From Paraphoma chrysanthemicola (lineage: Eukaryota > Ascomycota > Dothideomycetes > Pleosporales > Phaeosphaeriaceae): DNA of 64,000 nucleotides. The position numbers were made by a program, and so were the translations under genes. The stretch covers positions 1,054,001-1,118,000 of the forward strand of contig JAGMWG010000005.1 in assembly GCA_020744225.1 (NCBI GenBank). The letters run 5' to 3'. Positions 23,481-34,957 of this stretch are shown here, piece by piece (position 1 is the stretch's first letter; every line of letters begins with the position of its first letter). The notes beneath the pieces are model-generated. The model was not told where the DNA came from, ran no database searches, and saw only the letters and a list, made by a program, of their open reading frames with translations.

Positions 23481-26400
23481 TTACTCTTGCGTGGCGGCTT
23501 GAGCTTCGCTAGCGGGCTTTGCCTCGTGTTTCTCTTGCTCCACGCTCTTCTCCTTTTGCTGGTCCTCCTTGACCTCGACTGTAGGCGGGGTATCGCTTGC
23601 CTCAGCAGCTTCGCTGGCTTGCTGAGTCTCGGGATTCCGGCCCTCTACATCTGGATGAGGGGGTGCGACGCCTTGCTGCTCTTCGCCACTACGTGCGTCG
23701 ACCAGACCTTCGTAGATCTCATTACCCTGACCATCGATAATGCGGGTTCGGGTCTCGTAGCGTGTCTTGAAGCTCACTTTGCCTGCGAGAGCGGCCACTT
23801 CTTCATCATCCAAGACACGGCCATTCTCGTCACGGTACTCGATGCGCTCCTCTTTCGAAACGACTGGCAAGTCCTTGGGAATGCCCTGAGGTGGTGCAGA
23901 AACAGCTGGCTGCTCTGAGATCATATCATCCTTGCGGGCCTCTACTGGCTCTGGGTTGTGCTGGTCCACCTGGATCTCTTGTATTTGAGGCACAACTGGG
24001 GGTGCAGGAGGCGGCGGCGCAGCAGCAGATGAAGAGGTGGGTATGGCGGCAACCTCTTCAGTCCTGAGATCATTGTATGCGGCATACTATGGTGAAAAGG
24101 TCAGGAAATCTGGCTGATTTGCAATGGAGTAAGACTTACAGAATCGAGGAAGTTGTTGCAGTCCCAGTCCCAGGAGCCGAACAGCTTCACGTTATTGCAC
24201 TGGCTCTTGGTCCATGCGTTGCCGTACGCCAACGGAGCGTATATTGTGAAAACAGTGATCGCAGCAGCAAGGAAAGCAACAGCTGCTGCCTGACCGATTG
24301 CGGGGTGTTGCTTCAGACCGAGTCCGCTGAACCGGTAGCTTGCGAAATCGTAGATTTGGCAAAGCGCGAGGATTGCGAAGTACAGTGCTGGTAGGTAGTG
24401 GTGCAAGAACAGCTGACGTGCCATGAGATAGAAGGGGAAGTAGTGGAAAGCCCAGCCGAGAATGCTCATGCCGACCTCGTAGTCAAAGCGTTTGAAGGTA
24501 ACGTTATCGTAGTCTCGGTAACCACGCTGCCAGCGGATGACGGCTAGACCCTTGACGGCGAGATACAATCCGATGAGCGCAGTGGTACTCCACCAAATCA
24601 CTACACCAGGTCAGCATCGACCTCGACAGTCTAAAAAATGCAACTTACATGGATTTCCGATGAGGTATATCTGTCGGTTATGCTTGCCCCAGAAGTCTAA
24701 ACGTGTTAGCGAATGTATTCAGAGGGAACGAGTGACTCGTTAACTTACTGATACCACGGCCAAGAACGGGCCAAGATGGTGGACGAGAATCCCAAGCATG
24801 GGACTCTGTGAGGCCAGCGTTGGTCTTCCACATGACCTTTTGCAGCTCCCAGAACTTTCCGAAAAAGCCGGGGTTGCGATAATTAACCCTCTCTGCGGTT
24901 TCATCCATCTTGGGATGGACGTTGCCTTCAATGTACCAGATGCTGTTAGGCAGTGTGCCTCCACGAGCGCAAGTCACCTCTTGCTGTTCGAAGCCCCAAT
25001 CGGGTAGCTTGACCTTATGCGAGAAGAGCACGCAGCCAGTCATGAGATGAACAAGTCTGAACTTCGTCTGGATGGTGCGAACGCGCTGCTTAGCCACGGC
25101 GCCGTCAGAGTGGGACTTGACGATCTCAATCTTGAACATGTCGTTGGCATCACCCTCGAAGCCTTCATAACCGTATGCTGACACCTCATTCTGCCAGTCT
25201 GCTTCGGTGACCGGTGCGCGAACATCATGGGAGTGAAGTCGACGATCAGTGGTAATGTGGTATAGCTTGATCACGGCGCCGTCCTCGATAAAGAGCGGGC
25301 CCATATCGTCCCACGCCTTCGGACTAGTCAGGTTAGGACCAGTGTAATCTTCTGGCATGATTGGCAGAGTCTGGTTCTCCATGATCCAGATGTTATTCTC
25401 ATCCTTGTGGGGGTATAGAGTGATCTGTTGTTGCTTGCTGCCACCAGGGTACATGTGGCTGTGGGAGTGGAGGTAACCTCCTTGCGTGTTCCAGTGACGA
25501 AGGGAGACCCGGCTGCCGTATGCGACATCAGCTGGCACATCCTGCATTCCCTTGGAGTTCAGCGTAGCCTGGAATTCAGAGGACATGAAGCCATCGCCAT
25601 CACCAGGGTTGACCAGGCAGATGAAATGGATCGCAAACAACGCCATGTAGAACGTAACAGGGATGACGACGAGGCAGAACAGGCGGGCGAAGAAGTGCTT
25701 GAACCAGAGGCGGGGTGTGACGTTCCGGGTGTCTCCAAGCAGAACCCACAGCTGCAACAGCGTCAAGCTGCCGACCCAGGCAATGGTGAACAGGCCAACC
25801 CATTTAACACTGACTGTTGCGCCCAGTCCAACGCCCGTTGTCGCCAGCCAAAACCACCATGATGGCTGGAAGGCTTTTGAGGGCCCTTGTTCGTGTTGAT
25901 TTGTGAAGCTGGTCCAAGCGAGGGCGGTGATGGCCGTGAAGATGATGAGAGGCGAGTCAAGGAGAATAAGGCGAGACTGAGTAACGAGTGCGTTATCTAG
26001 TATAGTCAGCATACCTTGGACGGTCACAAAGGGTGGCGATCTCACCGAAGATGACAAGACCCGCTCCCAGAGCAGCAGTGGTAGTGCGGCAACCCGCAGC
26101 CTTGAGGGTCAGGAACATGGTCGGAATGGTCAGAACACCGCAGATGGCGGGGAGCAGACGCATGGTGACATAAGGGACACCTGGCTCCAGGTAGTCCATG
26201 CCGATGTCCTTGAAGTCGAAGTTTCCATCGAATCCACCAAGCCACCCAGCCAGTGTGATCAAGAGCTTTGCCAGCGGCGGGTGCACATCCATGAAGAACC
26301 TGCCCTTAATGTACTTGGTCGCGAATCCACCGAAACTGGTTGCGAAGTCAGCTACCACGCAATTATCACATGTCATCGGTCAACCTACTGGACTTCATCG

Positions 26401-26678
26401 AAGACGACACTGCTAGGCTGCGCTATTCTGAACAATCGCACGACACACGCGACAACGAGCAACACTGCGAGCAGCTGCCAGTCTGAGGCTGGCAGGTTGA
26501 AGATGTCATGGTCCTTCACGCCCTCGGACGCGTAGCCTTGGGGCTGCTTCTGCTTGTTCTGCTTCTTGCGACCATTGGGTGCGGGTGATCGTGCGGGCGA
26601 TCGCGATGGTGATTTCCCCGAGCGGCGCGTATTCGGCTTCTCGCTCAGGTACTGGTTTGGTGCCGTGCGGCTCGCCAT
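23481..26678 (-). CDS. PMT1: Dolichyl-phosphate-mannose:protein O-mannosyltransferase, PMT1 subfamily
   Basis: ER membrane enzyme that starts O-mannosylation of secreted and wall proteins using dolichyl-phosphate mannose. Six exons: 26678-26389, 26335-26046, 25996-24749, 24696-24649, 24600-24140 and 24086-23481. The five introns are 48-53 nt and all phases fit; the product is 980 aa. The catalytic loop holds VVFDEVHFGGFA with Asp94-Glu95, then FFMDVHPPLAKLL. MIR repeats follow (SLRHWNTQGGYLHSHSHMYP, LHSHDVRAPV, CVLFSHKVKLPDWGFEQQ). C-terminal membrane spans (LPALYFAILALCQIYDF) precede a long acidic cytosolic tail. The HFGGFA form and the SHSHMYPGGSKQQQ block place it in PMT1 rather than PMT2 or PMT4. 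Exon 4 is only 48 nt. Confidence 0.97.
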
Positions 26679-27289
26679 GTTGGCGCGGTGTGAAAGTCGT
26701 AGCGGTCGATCAGGTGGTGGGCAGCTGTGATGAGCGACGAGAAAGCTCCAAAGATTACGGGGCCAGCTGCGTAAGCTACCCTACAGCATCGAAGGAGGTT
26801 AAAGAGAGTACGAAGGAGAAACGCAACAATTGCAAGGTGGGGAGGCGTCGCAATGCTTTTGAACAACCAGGGGCCCAGGTAAGCCTCGACGAGTGGTGAC
26901 CCTTGTCCTTGCGTTCGCGGAAAGTCCACGGTGTCGTTGCGGACAGGCGCTAGCGCCCGATTGGGAACGAGGGATGGAGGGCTGAAAATAGATGCATACG
27001 AGGTGCAGATTCGTGCGATGTAAGGCAGATCAAGGCAACTTGGAGCTTTGGATTCTGACAACAAAGGCCACCAAAGTACCAAACGAGGCTAACAGCCGGT
27101 ACATATGATGCAGTGGTTCCATATTGCGACGAGTGCTTCAAGTCGGACACATAGTCCGTGCACGTGGCTGAAGCTGTGGCTGCTGTCGGCGAAAGGATAA
27201 CCCGCGCGCCTTCCGCTCCTACAGATTTCCTACGACAAGCTCACCTCCGCAAAACAACCACGCGCAACTGCCACCCCACCGAACTCACA
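26679..27289. promoter_or_regulatory. Divergent promoter region, PMT1 / SF3A1
   Basis: 611 bp separate the two start codons. No supported gene; the minus-strand 145-codon frame here is out of register with PMT1 and lacks any feature. Confidence 0.5.
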
Positions 27290-28862
27290 ATGGCGAACTC
27301 CAACGGCGATGGAGCTACAAACCCAACCGGCGAAATCAGTGTCAAGCCGCCCGCGGACGTCGTCATCCCTCCCCTTACTGTGCGCGAGAATGTCCACAAG
27401 ACTGCCGACTACGTCCACCGCCGCCCGGCTATGTATCAGGGCTTGGTATCGCGCGTCACTGCCGACCCTACCAGCTCTTTGAGCTTCGTTCTTCCCACCG
27501 ATCAGTACAACCCATACTTTGAATGGTACGTACAGCAATTGAGGGAGGGCAACGGCCCGTCCCAGTCCGCGCAGCCTGTAGCCCAAAAGCCAAAGGGCCC
27601 CCCAGAGCCGCCCAAGTTCCGCTTCTCCGCCCGCATGCCCAACATCAGCGCAAAGGATCTCGATGTCCTGAAGCTGACCGCTCTTTACACAGCGCGCATT
27701 GGTGAGAACTGGCTGAAAGATCTGCGCAACCGCGAGGCCGGCAACCCGCAGTTCGAATGGCTGCGCCCTAATCATAGCTTCTTCCAATTCTTCCGCTCCC
27801 TCGTCGACCAGTACAAGATTCTGATGGAAGAAGAGGAGACAGTCAAGGCGCGCATGGAGGAACTCCAACTCAACGTCAAGAACCGCTTTCATGTTCTGGA
27901 TCGCGCGAAGGCGCGCGCTGAGTACGTCAAGTTCACCACTGCGCAGAAGGAGAAGGAGGAGAAGAAAGCGGAGGATGAAAAGAAGGAGTACGCCACCATC
28001 GATTGGCATGACTTCACCGTCATCGCGACCGTCTTATTTGATGAAGTCGATGACAACGCAGATCTTCCTCCGCCTGCGCTTCTGAACGATCTTCAGTCTC
28101 AGTCGCTTGAGCAGAAAGCCATGGTGTCGCTATCGACTCGGCGCCTGGAGGAGGCTATGCCTGACGAAAGTCCGTACTACAACGTCAGCCAGCAGTACGG
28201 AGTCCCGCAGCAGCCCATGCAACCGACGTATCCTGTCGCGCCACCTGTCCAGGCACCCTACGGAGCATACGCGCCACCTCCACAAGACTACAGATCGCCC
28301 GCCGAGAAAGCGCGAGAGGAGGACCAGGCGCGTCGTCAGGCAGAGAACGATCAGAGGGCACGCGCACAGGCCGCGACTCGGGGTGCGCCTGGTCGCATCG
28401 TTACAGACTACGTTCCCCGCGCTGCAGCGAAGAAGTCCAACGTCGCAACTGTTGTGTGCCCTAATTGCAAGCAGAACATTCCTGCGAACGAGATTGATGA
28501 GCATATTCGGAGTGAGTCTCACAAGTCATTCTTCGCATTCGCGCTAATTTAGATCTTTAGTTGAACTTCTCGACCCACGCTGGAAAGAGCAGCGCGACAA
28601 ATCCGAAGCTCGCTACTCTACTACGATCAACACCGCCGACGTCGCGACCAACCTCAAGCGATTTGCGAGTCAGCGTGAAGATATTTATGATGGAGCTACC
28701 GGCATGTCCATCTCGCCAGAAGAGGAAGCACGTCGCAAGAAGGCAGCTATTTCCTACGACGGACAGCCCGACCCGACCAAAGACGCCGCTCGTATGGCAC
28801 AGATGCAGAGCATGAATGTACAAGAACAGCTTCGCAGGATCCAAGAAAAGCATCGCCAGTAA
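27290..28862 (+). CDS. PRP21: Splicing factor 3A subunit 1 (SF3A1/Prp21)
   Basis: Subunit of the U2-snRNP SF3a complex, needed for branch-site recognition. Exon 1 is 27290-28511 and exon 2 is 28561-28862, with a 49-nt intron (GTGAGT, branch GCTAAT, TTTAG); the product is 507 aa. Two SURP modules are clear: residues about 35-90 (TADYVHRRPAMYQGLVSR, YNPYFEWYVQQL) and about 122-182 (LKLTALYTARIGENWL, HSFFQFFRSLVDQYK). The Prp21-type region follows (VKNRFHVLDRAKARAEYVK, IDWHDFTVIATVLFDE). The C-terminus has the conserved NIPANEIDEHIRIELLDPRW block, which only the splice creates. No ubiquitin-like domain follows, the normal shorter fungal form. The ATG at 27290 is the first true ATG; the open frame extends upstream only with non-ATG codons. 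Confidence 0.96.
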
Positions 28863-29362
28863 GTTGGAATATGGAGCGTATCTTTTTCAATGTGTCTTCA
28901 TTTCTTGCGAGCGTTTTCTCTTGTCATTGCATCGGGTGGCGTTCTGGAGTACGGCGGAGTGTATACCCTGGAGATGGGAGGATGGGTGAGAGACTAGTGG
29001 TCTTCGGATAATACTGGGGTCCAGTACGACTGCGAAGCAGCGGAATTGAAGCGATGGGGTTCGGAGGAACCGAGCCTGGGGTAACGGTGATCGATCCGCT
29101 ATGGAGCCAATGAAAGGCTTTTGTATAACAATCTACATGAAGTGTCCACAGACACCTCACCAGACGAGCAAAGCGATTCGTTGCAAGCCTTTAGGGATGT
29201 TTCGTGATGTCCGGAGCACATGAACTCGAGTGAACCAATTTTGTCAATGGCCAATTACCATCTCCGCAAAAGCTCGGAGCTTCGAGGCTTTGCTCCGACC
29301 TATGATCTAATCGTCGACATTTATTTCCACATCCACGCCTCCGCACGTCGCACACCCACAAC
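28863..29362. other. Intergenic gap between two plus-strand genes
   Basis: 3' flank of SF3A1 and promoter of ISD11; nothing else seen. Confidence 0.5.
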
Positions 29363-29971
29363 ATGTCTTTGACACAAGCAACAAAAGGCGACATGCCCTA
29401 TCAAGTTCGCTCTCTCGTATGTACCGAGTTGCTGTCGCACCATACCCGCGCATTTCGAGTCTTCCCCGCCATATCGTATGCCCGCAATCCGCTCCACCCA
29501 CCACACGCTTCACTGAAATCCGCCGAGCTACCCAAACACTATATCGAGCAAGTTTGCTGATTGACGTCTATAGTATCGCTCGCTATTACGGCAAGGCAAC
29601 CAATTCGCCGCCTACAACTTCCGCGAATACGCAAAACGGAGAACGCGCGATGCATTTCGGGAACACAGGAGCGAGACAGAGGAGAGGCGGGTACAAGAGC
29701 TTTTCACAAAGGGATTGAAGGAGTTGCAAATACTGAAGGTGCGACGGCGCGGTCGGCGCATGATGGATGTGGAGTTGGCTGGCTGACGATTGACGCAGAG
29801 ACAAACTGTCATATCACAATTCTACCAGCTCGATCGATTAGTGGTCGAGGGTGGTAAGCAGGGCAAGGAAACAGGTGATGAGGGAGGGATTGTGAGGCAG
29901 AAGGATCAAGGGTAAGAATTGTGATTGTTTACTGCGAGAGTGTGGGCTAACGTGGAGGCAGATGGGACTGA
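29363..29971 (+). CDS. ISD11: ISD11/LYRM4, mitochondrial iron-sulfur biogenesis adaptor
   Basis: LYR protein that binds and stabilises the cysteine desulfurase Nfs1 in the mitochondrial matrix. Four exons: 29363-29416, 29574-29738, 29799-29911 and 29962-29971, giving 113 aa. Introns are 157, 60 and 50 nt. The LYR tripeptide (18-20) is made across splice 1: RSL joined to YRSLLRQ. Diagnostic blocks are AAYNFREYAKRRTRDAF and RQTVISQFYQLDRLVVEGG. Intron 3 (GTAAGA, branch GGCTAACG, GGCAG) leaves a 10-nt last exon encoding only the end of Gly and Trp-Asp-stop; without it the frame stops two residues earlier. I prefer the spliced end because fungal ISD11 proteins commonly end in Trp-Asp. Confidence 0.95.
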
Positions 29972-30799
29972 GTTGGTAGAAGCGGAATTGCCATGATAGT
30001 TTGAAAGATGCACATGCTTTGTAACAACACATAAAAGATACTCTCCTCGAATAGATCGGCGATAGGTTAGTGTGAGTGGAGAGGTGGCTACGGGAGGTTA
30101 GCCATAGTGTTTGGAAGCGTGTTTAGATCTGTACAATATGTGGAATGAATATCAGACGGCAGCAGACCATAGCGATCACCCTCATCACCCATAAATAACT
30201 CAAAAACAACTGTACATGGAGGATTCATGCTATCCTTTTCCCCTCGTGCTACTAGTTGCTGATTCGAGTCTTTGGGTTCGCGCAACTTGCGCATAGAGAT
30301 TGGAGTGGAGGGCTAACCGAGTTGAAACGTGCACTTCAACAATACCTACATGAGAGCAAGTTCAGGTTTGCATTGCATAGGGACAGAAAGCGTAGTTTTT
30401 GTGCTGGATTGTACTCACTTGAAGCACTTTCGAAATAGAAACTGGACGCGGGAGCATGACATCCTGAGGGCATGCTATAAGACTTGGAAAAAGGCACAGA
30501 TCGTTGAAATGTCACATCCAGCTACACCACAAAGCAGTCGGTAGTAATAATCAGCAACATCGACGACCCAGCAAGTGCAGAAGACGAGTGCGATGTTCTG
30601 GAGGTACAGGTGCAGAGACTCTGACGCGACCAATCAACGCCAGCGCACGAGCCGCATCTGCTGCAGGGGCAGGACCCAGTGGGCCTCAACTTCACGTCCA
30701 GACGCGCCTTCCTTCACCGCACCGCGACTTCCCGCTGCAGCCAGATTGCGCCTGCCCCCAGCCGATGCACGCGACCGTTTGTCGAGGCAATTGGTAACC
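29972..30799. other. Intergenic, promoter region
   Basis: 3' flank of ISD11 and upstream region of the next gene. A 97-codon frame (30504-30797) overlaps it but has no protein-like features. Confidence 0.5.
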
Positions 30800-32713
30800 A
30801 TGGCTCCGGTAAGTCGATAAGCTCTCTTTTGCTGCGCAGCCTGCCATCCTCCGAAGCTTGCGCTGGCGCGTGTCGACTTTCACGTGCGACGGCGCTATTT
30901 TTATCATTTGCGACATCGCATTCTGAGTTGTGTTATTTTTGCCCAGTAGCATGTCCAAGGTAAACTTGGAATGGCCTCGCTACGAGATCAATTCATCTCT
31001 CTGGTTCCTACGCTGGCCCATATCACCACACACGCAATGACCTCCATCTCTACTCCGCTAGCGCTCGTCAAACTGTTCCACTCCTCAACTACAGGCCATT
31101 GAAGTATCGCAAATTGGCATTGGCTAACAAGATGTACCTAGTTTCGGAACAGAGACCGATCTAACAGATCTGGGCGCGGCCAAATAGAGCATAATGTGCT
31201 TGAAGGGCTTCCAATTAACCAGTATCGGGAGGTTGAGATCACAGTTGGTGCCAATCTAGGTGATAACAAGCCCATCGACAAGGATGCATGGCCTGAATTG
31301 CCAATGCCACGGGACTCACACATGCTCCCTGAGCATTCTCAGCAATTACTACGTGCTGCAAGAGCCGGAAGAATCCTTAAAGCGCCTGCTCCACCAGAAG
31401 ATGACAATGAAATGAAAGACGAAGAGGAAGAGAGCAAAGAGGTCCAGACTGGCTTCACTATCAAGAAGTACGTCAAGGTTGCGCGACACCTGGAAGCACA
31501 GGAACCAGAGTATCTTGCAAAGAGGCGGAAAGGCCTTCCCTCACAGTATGCCCTAAATGGCATCCCTCAGGCTCCTCTCAGAGAGACCAAAGTCAAGAAG
31601 CTGGATGCTGAAGGTAACGCCACCGTCTACAAAGTCTTAGTGCCAGAGGGACAAGCCGTAGAGGGGGAGGTACAGCCTACGGATGCTGCCGTAGAAGTTG
31701 CTCCAGCGACTGCCGCGCCTGGAACTATTGTCGAAGGCGTTGGTATTGTCAATGCCGAAGGTGTGGTTGTGGCCAACGACATTTTAACACAGACGCCACC
31801 GAGGAGACGACCACCGCCACCGAAGAAGAAGAAGAATCGCGGCGGCCCGGGTCGTGGCCGGAAGAAGGTCGTCTTTGCTGAAGGGGGGCTAAACCAAGGG
31901 ACTTCGACTCCCACGGCAGGTGGCGACTTACTCGCAGCTCCTGGGATCAAGCAAGAAGGTGGATCTGTGGAGCCGTCTGATGGCGATACGCCAATGGGCG
32001 AGGCTGGCGCTGATGACGAAGAGGGTTCTGGCGAGGAGGGTTCAGATGAGGAGGACCATGAAGGGGATGCAATTTCGAACCCGGCGACGCCGGCGACACC
32101 CTCTAGACCCTCCGCAGCACCAACAAGCGTACCGAACCTTGACTCAGTTGAGATCGACTCTTTAGAAGCCGCGGCATCAGCAGAGCCAGCAGCGATAGCT
32201 CCTGAGGACATTTCGCAATCAAATGTGAAGAGCGAGTCCCCTGCGCCTCCGGTCTCAACCACCGAGGCAAAAGAGGAAGGCGTGCCGCGCGACCCATCCA
32301 GCTCTCCGGACTTGCCGCTCTCAGCCATATCGCATAGCAGGCAGAACTCGCTGAACCAACTTCCGACGTCAATAACATCCAACGAAGCCGAAGCCGAAGC
32401 CGAACCTGAACCTGAACCTGAACCTGAACCCATGTCGCTCGATGTCCAAGAGCCGATTCTCGAATCAGCCCCCGATGCAATTGTTCAGGCCATTGCCGAA
32501 ACAGCTATTGAGACAATCGCTGAGCCCATACCAGCGGAGGTGACTTCTGTGCCAGCTGCTGAAGCAAATGAGGCGCCGATTGCTGCAACTGCACCTGAGG
32601 TCGTACAAGAAGAGCCTGCAGAAAATCCATCGGCGCCGGCTTCTGAACCAGATTTGATGGCCAGCCTGGACAGGCACCTTGAGAAAGACAGTGAGGATAT
32701 CGTGAGGTCATAG
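30800..32713 (+). CDS. Low-complexity, probably nuclear protein with Pro/Lys/Gly-Arg basic tract
   Basis: Model: a 9-nt first exon (30800-30808, Met-Ala-Pro), a 333-nt intron (GTAAGT, branch GGCTAAC, CTAG) and exon 2 at 31142-32713, giving 526 aa. Conserved-looking N-terminal blocks are LEGLPINQYREVEITVGANL, AWPELPMPRDSHMLPEHSQQ, LRAARAGRILK and LEAQEPEYLAKRRKGLPS. Next comes a basic tract, PPRRRPPPPKKKKNRGGPGR, with an AT-hook-like GRGRKK, suggesting DNA or chromatin contact. The rest is an acidic, Pro/Ala/Ser-rich disordered tail with an EAEAEPEPEPEPEP run. I believe comparable proteins exist in other ascomycetes, but no function is established. The frame ends in TAG directly before a second degraded copy of its own C-terminal repeat. 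The first exon has a rival, ATGTCCAAG at 30951. Confidence 0.75.
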
Positions 32714-32809
32714 CAAGATCGCATTGATTCACCCCCTGCGCTGATCCCCAACCCAGATCTGATGGCCAGCCTCATAGGCAGCTCGAGAACGACAGTGAAG
32801 AGGTCCTAG
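32646..32809 (+). repeat. Direct repeat of the C-terminal coding unit, second copy decayed
   Basis: The stretch coding PDLMASLDRHLEKDSED (from about 32649) recurs 105 bp downstream (from about 32754) as PDLMASL followed by a one-base frame change. In the other frame the second copy continues QLENDSEEVLEQFRSAR-stop. The TAG at 32711 lies between the copies, and reading continues in the same frame after it (QDRIDSPPALIPNPDLMASL). Confidence 0.65.
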
Positions 32810-33432
32810 AGCAATTCCGTAGTGCTCGCTGACTCGTCACTGTCAGGCAGCTGGTGCTTATGATCTCGAATGAACCTCAGGCAGTATGCGCCTTTTCGGT
32901 TCGTCTGAATGGAAATAAGGCGTGTCGCGAGTAATCAGATCACACTTCTATTTGTACCTCGAAATACCTGGCGTTGGTTGGCTTCCGGTTCCGCGTATAG
33001 TTCAAAGGTCTGGTGTGCTTGTAGGATACTGTGTCGTTTCCTGACTTAGACACATCCATTTCATTCTTCAAGCAATCATAGTCATATCCGATCTATTCTC
33101 GTCAAATGTCATTTCTTTTTCCTTGCATGTCGGAGCATTGTCAGGATGCGTGCGCTGGGGAGCAATACCGACCCCACTTCTTTGGCTAGATACGTCATTT
33201 GTCGCTATCTCCGTCGGGAAACATTGCGCTTGCCCCTCACGACTACTTCGCAAGTGGAGTAACATTCAGACCAATCTCAACACAAGTCTCCATCTGTACA
33301 AGTAGTGCCATTTGATTCGACGATAGTATGAGAACAGCCGTCGGGGAGTTTACAATCTTAAATCTCCATTGAAGCTTATAAAGTCAACTCACTCCTTCGT
33401 TGCTGCGTGCATCATCACTAGTAGCCGCAAAC
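32810..33432. promoter_or_regulatory. Upstream region of the M20 gene with a TATA box
   Basis: TATAAAG at 33377-33383, 50 bp before the ATG of the amidohydrolase, in good position for a core promoter. No gene seen in the rest of the gap. Confidence 0.5.
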
Positions 33433-34957
33433 ATGCCATCCATTAAAGAAACAATCGCGTCCTCGCGCCCTGATCTCAAATCCTACGAAGAACTGTGTAC
33501 GTCCTCATCCCATCCCAATTCACACAATTACACCTACATATCAACAAGTCACTCACCACTCCTCAAAGACAAATACTTCCATGCCCATCCCGAGCTCTCG
33601 TTCCATGAAGAACAAACCGCAGCCGCAATCATCAAGCATCTTCAAACCTTTCAAGCCTATGAAATTCACTCCCCCATAGGCGGTCACGGCCTCGCCGCCG
33701 TCCTCACCAATGGTCCCGGAAAAACTGTCCTTCTTCGTGCAGACATTGATGCACTTCCTGTGCGCGAGCAAACTAACCTGCCCTATGCCAGCACTGTGAC
33801 CATGCTCAACAAGGACGAGGGCGTCGAGAAGAATGTCATGCATGCGTGCGGTCACGACATGCACATCACTGCGCTGCTCGCTGCAGCGGAAACGCTTCTT
33901 AAAGCACGGGAAAGCTGGAGCGGAACCTTGGTACTGGTTTTCCAACCGGCGGAAGAACGGGCGGGAGGCGCGCAGGCAATGGTTGATGACGGATTGTATG
34001 ACAAGGTGCCTATACCGGATATTGTTGTGGGCGCGCATGTTATGCCGGAGAGGGCAGGAGTAATTGGTACGAAGAGAGGCTTGATTGCGAGTTCCGCGGA
34101 TAGGTTTCAGTAAGTCTTGGTTCTGGTGTTGTGAGATTAAGCTGATCACATGGTAGGTTGAAGATTGAAGGCAGGCAGGCGCATGCGTCGACGCCACATC
34201 GGAGTATTGATCCGATTGTGCAGGCTGCAGCGACTGTCACGAGGTTGCAGACTGTGGTAGCGAGAGAGGTGGATCCGTTGGATTTCGCTGTCGTCACAGT
34301 ATCCGCCTTCCACGCCGGCGATGCGGAAAACATCATTCCCACAGAGGCAAATCTCAAACTCGATATCCGCGCAGCCAATGCAGAAACTCGAGAGCATGTT
34401 CTCAGGAGCGTCAAGACGATCATTAACGCCGAGGCTGCAGCTTCATCGAATCCAAATCAACCAGTTCTCACGCCTACAACTGCGTTTCCGCTTCTTTTCA
34501 ACGACGCTGATGTCACGGGGGCGCTTGAACAATCGTTCTCAGATTACTTTGAGCCTGGAAAGCACAGCTACCAAAGCGACATTCCTCGTCTTCAGGGAAG
34601 TGAGGATTTTGGTATACTAGCCACTGCGGTTGGAAAGCCTAGGTAAGTAATCAACACGCAAGTCTGGCACATGGCAGCTGCTTACTTTGCGTTTGTAGCT
34701 GTTTTTTCTTGTACGGTGGAATCGACCCAGCGATCTACGACAAGGCCGAGAAGGAGGGAAAGATGAAGGAATTACCAGGCAACCATAGCCCCTTTTTCGC
34801 GCCGGTCATCCAACCGACACTGACGAGAGGCGTTGACGGGTATGTTGTCGCTGCACTAACGTTCTTGGGAAAGTCGGTAACTCGAGGGACGAGAGCGAGT
34901 GAAGGGAAATCGAGGACTTCTCAGGGGCTTTTACCTGTGATTCGCAATGATATCTAG
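33433..34957 (+). CDS. Peptidase M20 family amidohydrolase (ILR1/hippurate-hydrolase-like)
   Basis: Metal-dependent hydrolase of N-acyl amino-acid amides. Four exons: 33433-33496, 33569-34109, 34157-34642 and 34699-34957, with introns of 72, 47 and 56 nt in consistent phase; the product is 449 aa. Metal and catalytic blocks are LLRADIDALPV, the binuclear-metal motif HACGHDMH (Cys115, His117), QPAEERAGG with Glu150/Glu151, VVGAHVMPE, and the late SEDFG. The dimerisation domain starts at EGRQAHASTPHRSIDP. The C-terminus runs about 28 residues past the last conserved block (ALTFLGKS) and ends at tandem stops, TAG TAG. No signal peptide, so cytosolic. A TATA box lies 50 bp upstream. Confidence 0.94.

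Noticed and set aside
27158..27289. Upstream extension of SF3A1 by 44 codons.
   Set aside because: The extension has no ATG start; the first ATG is at 27290.
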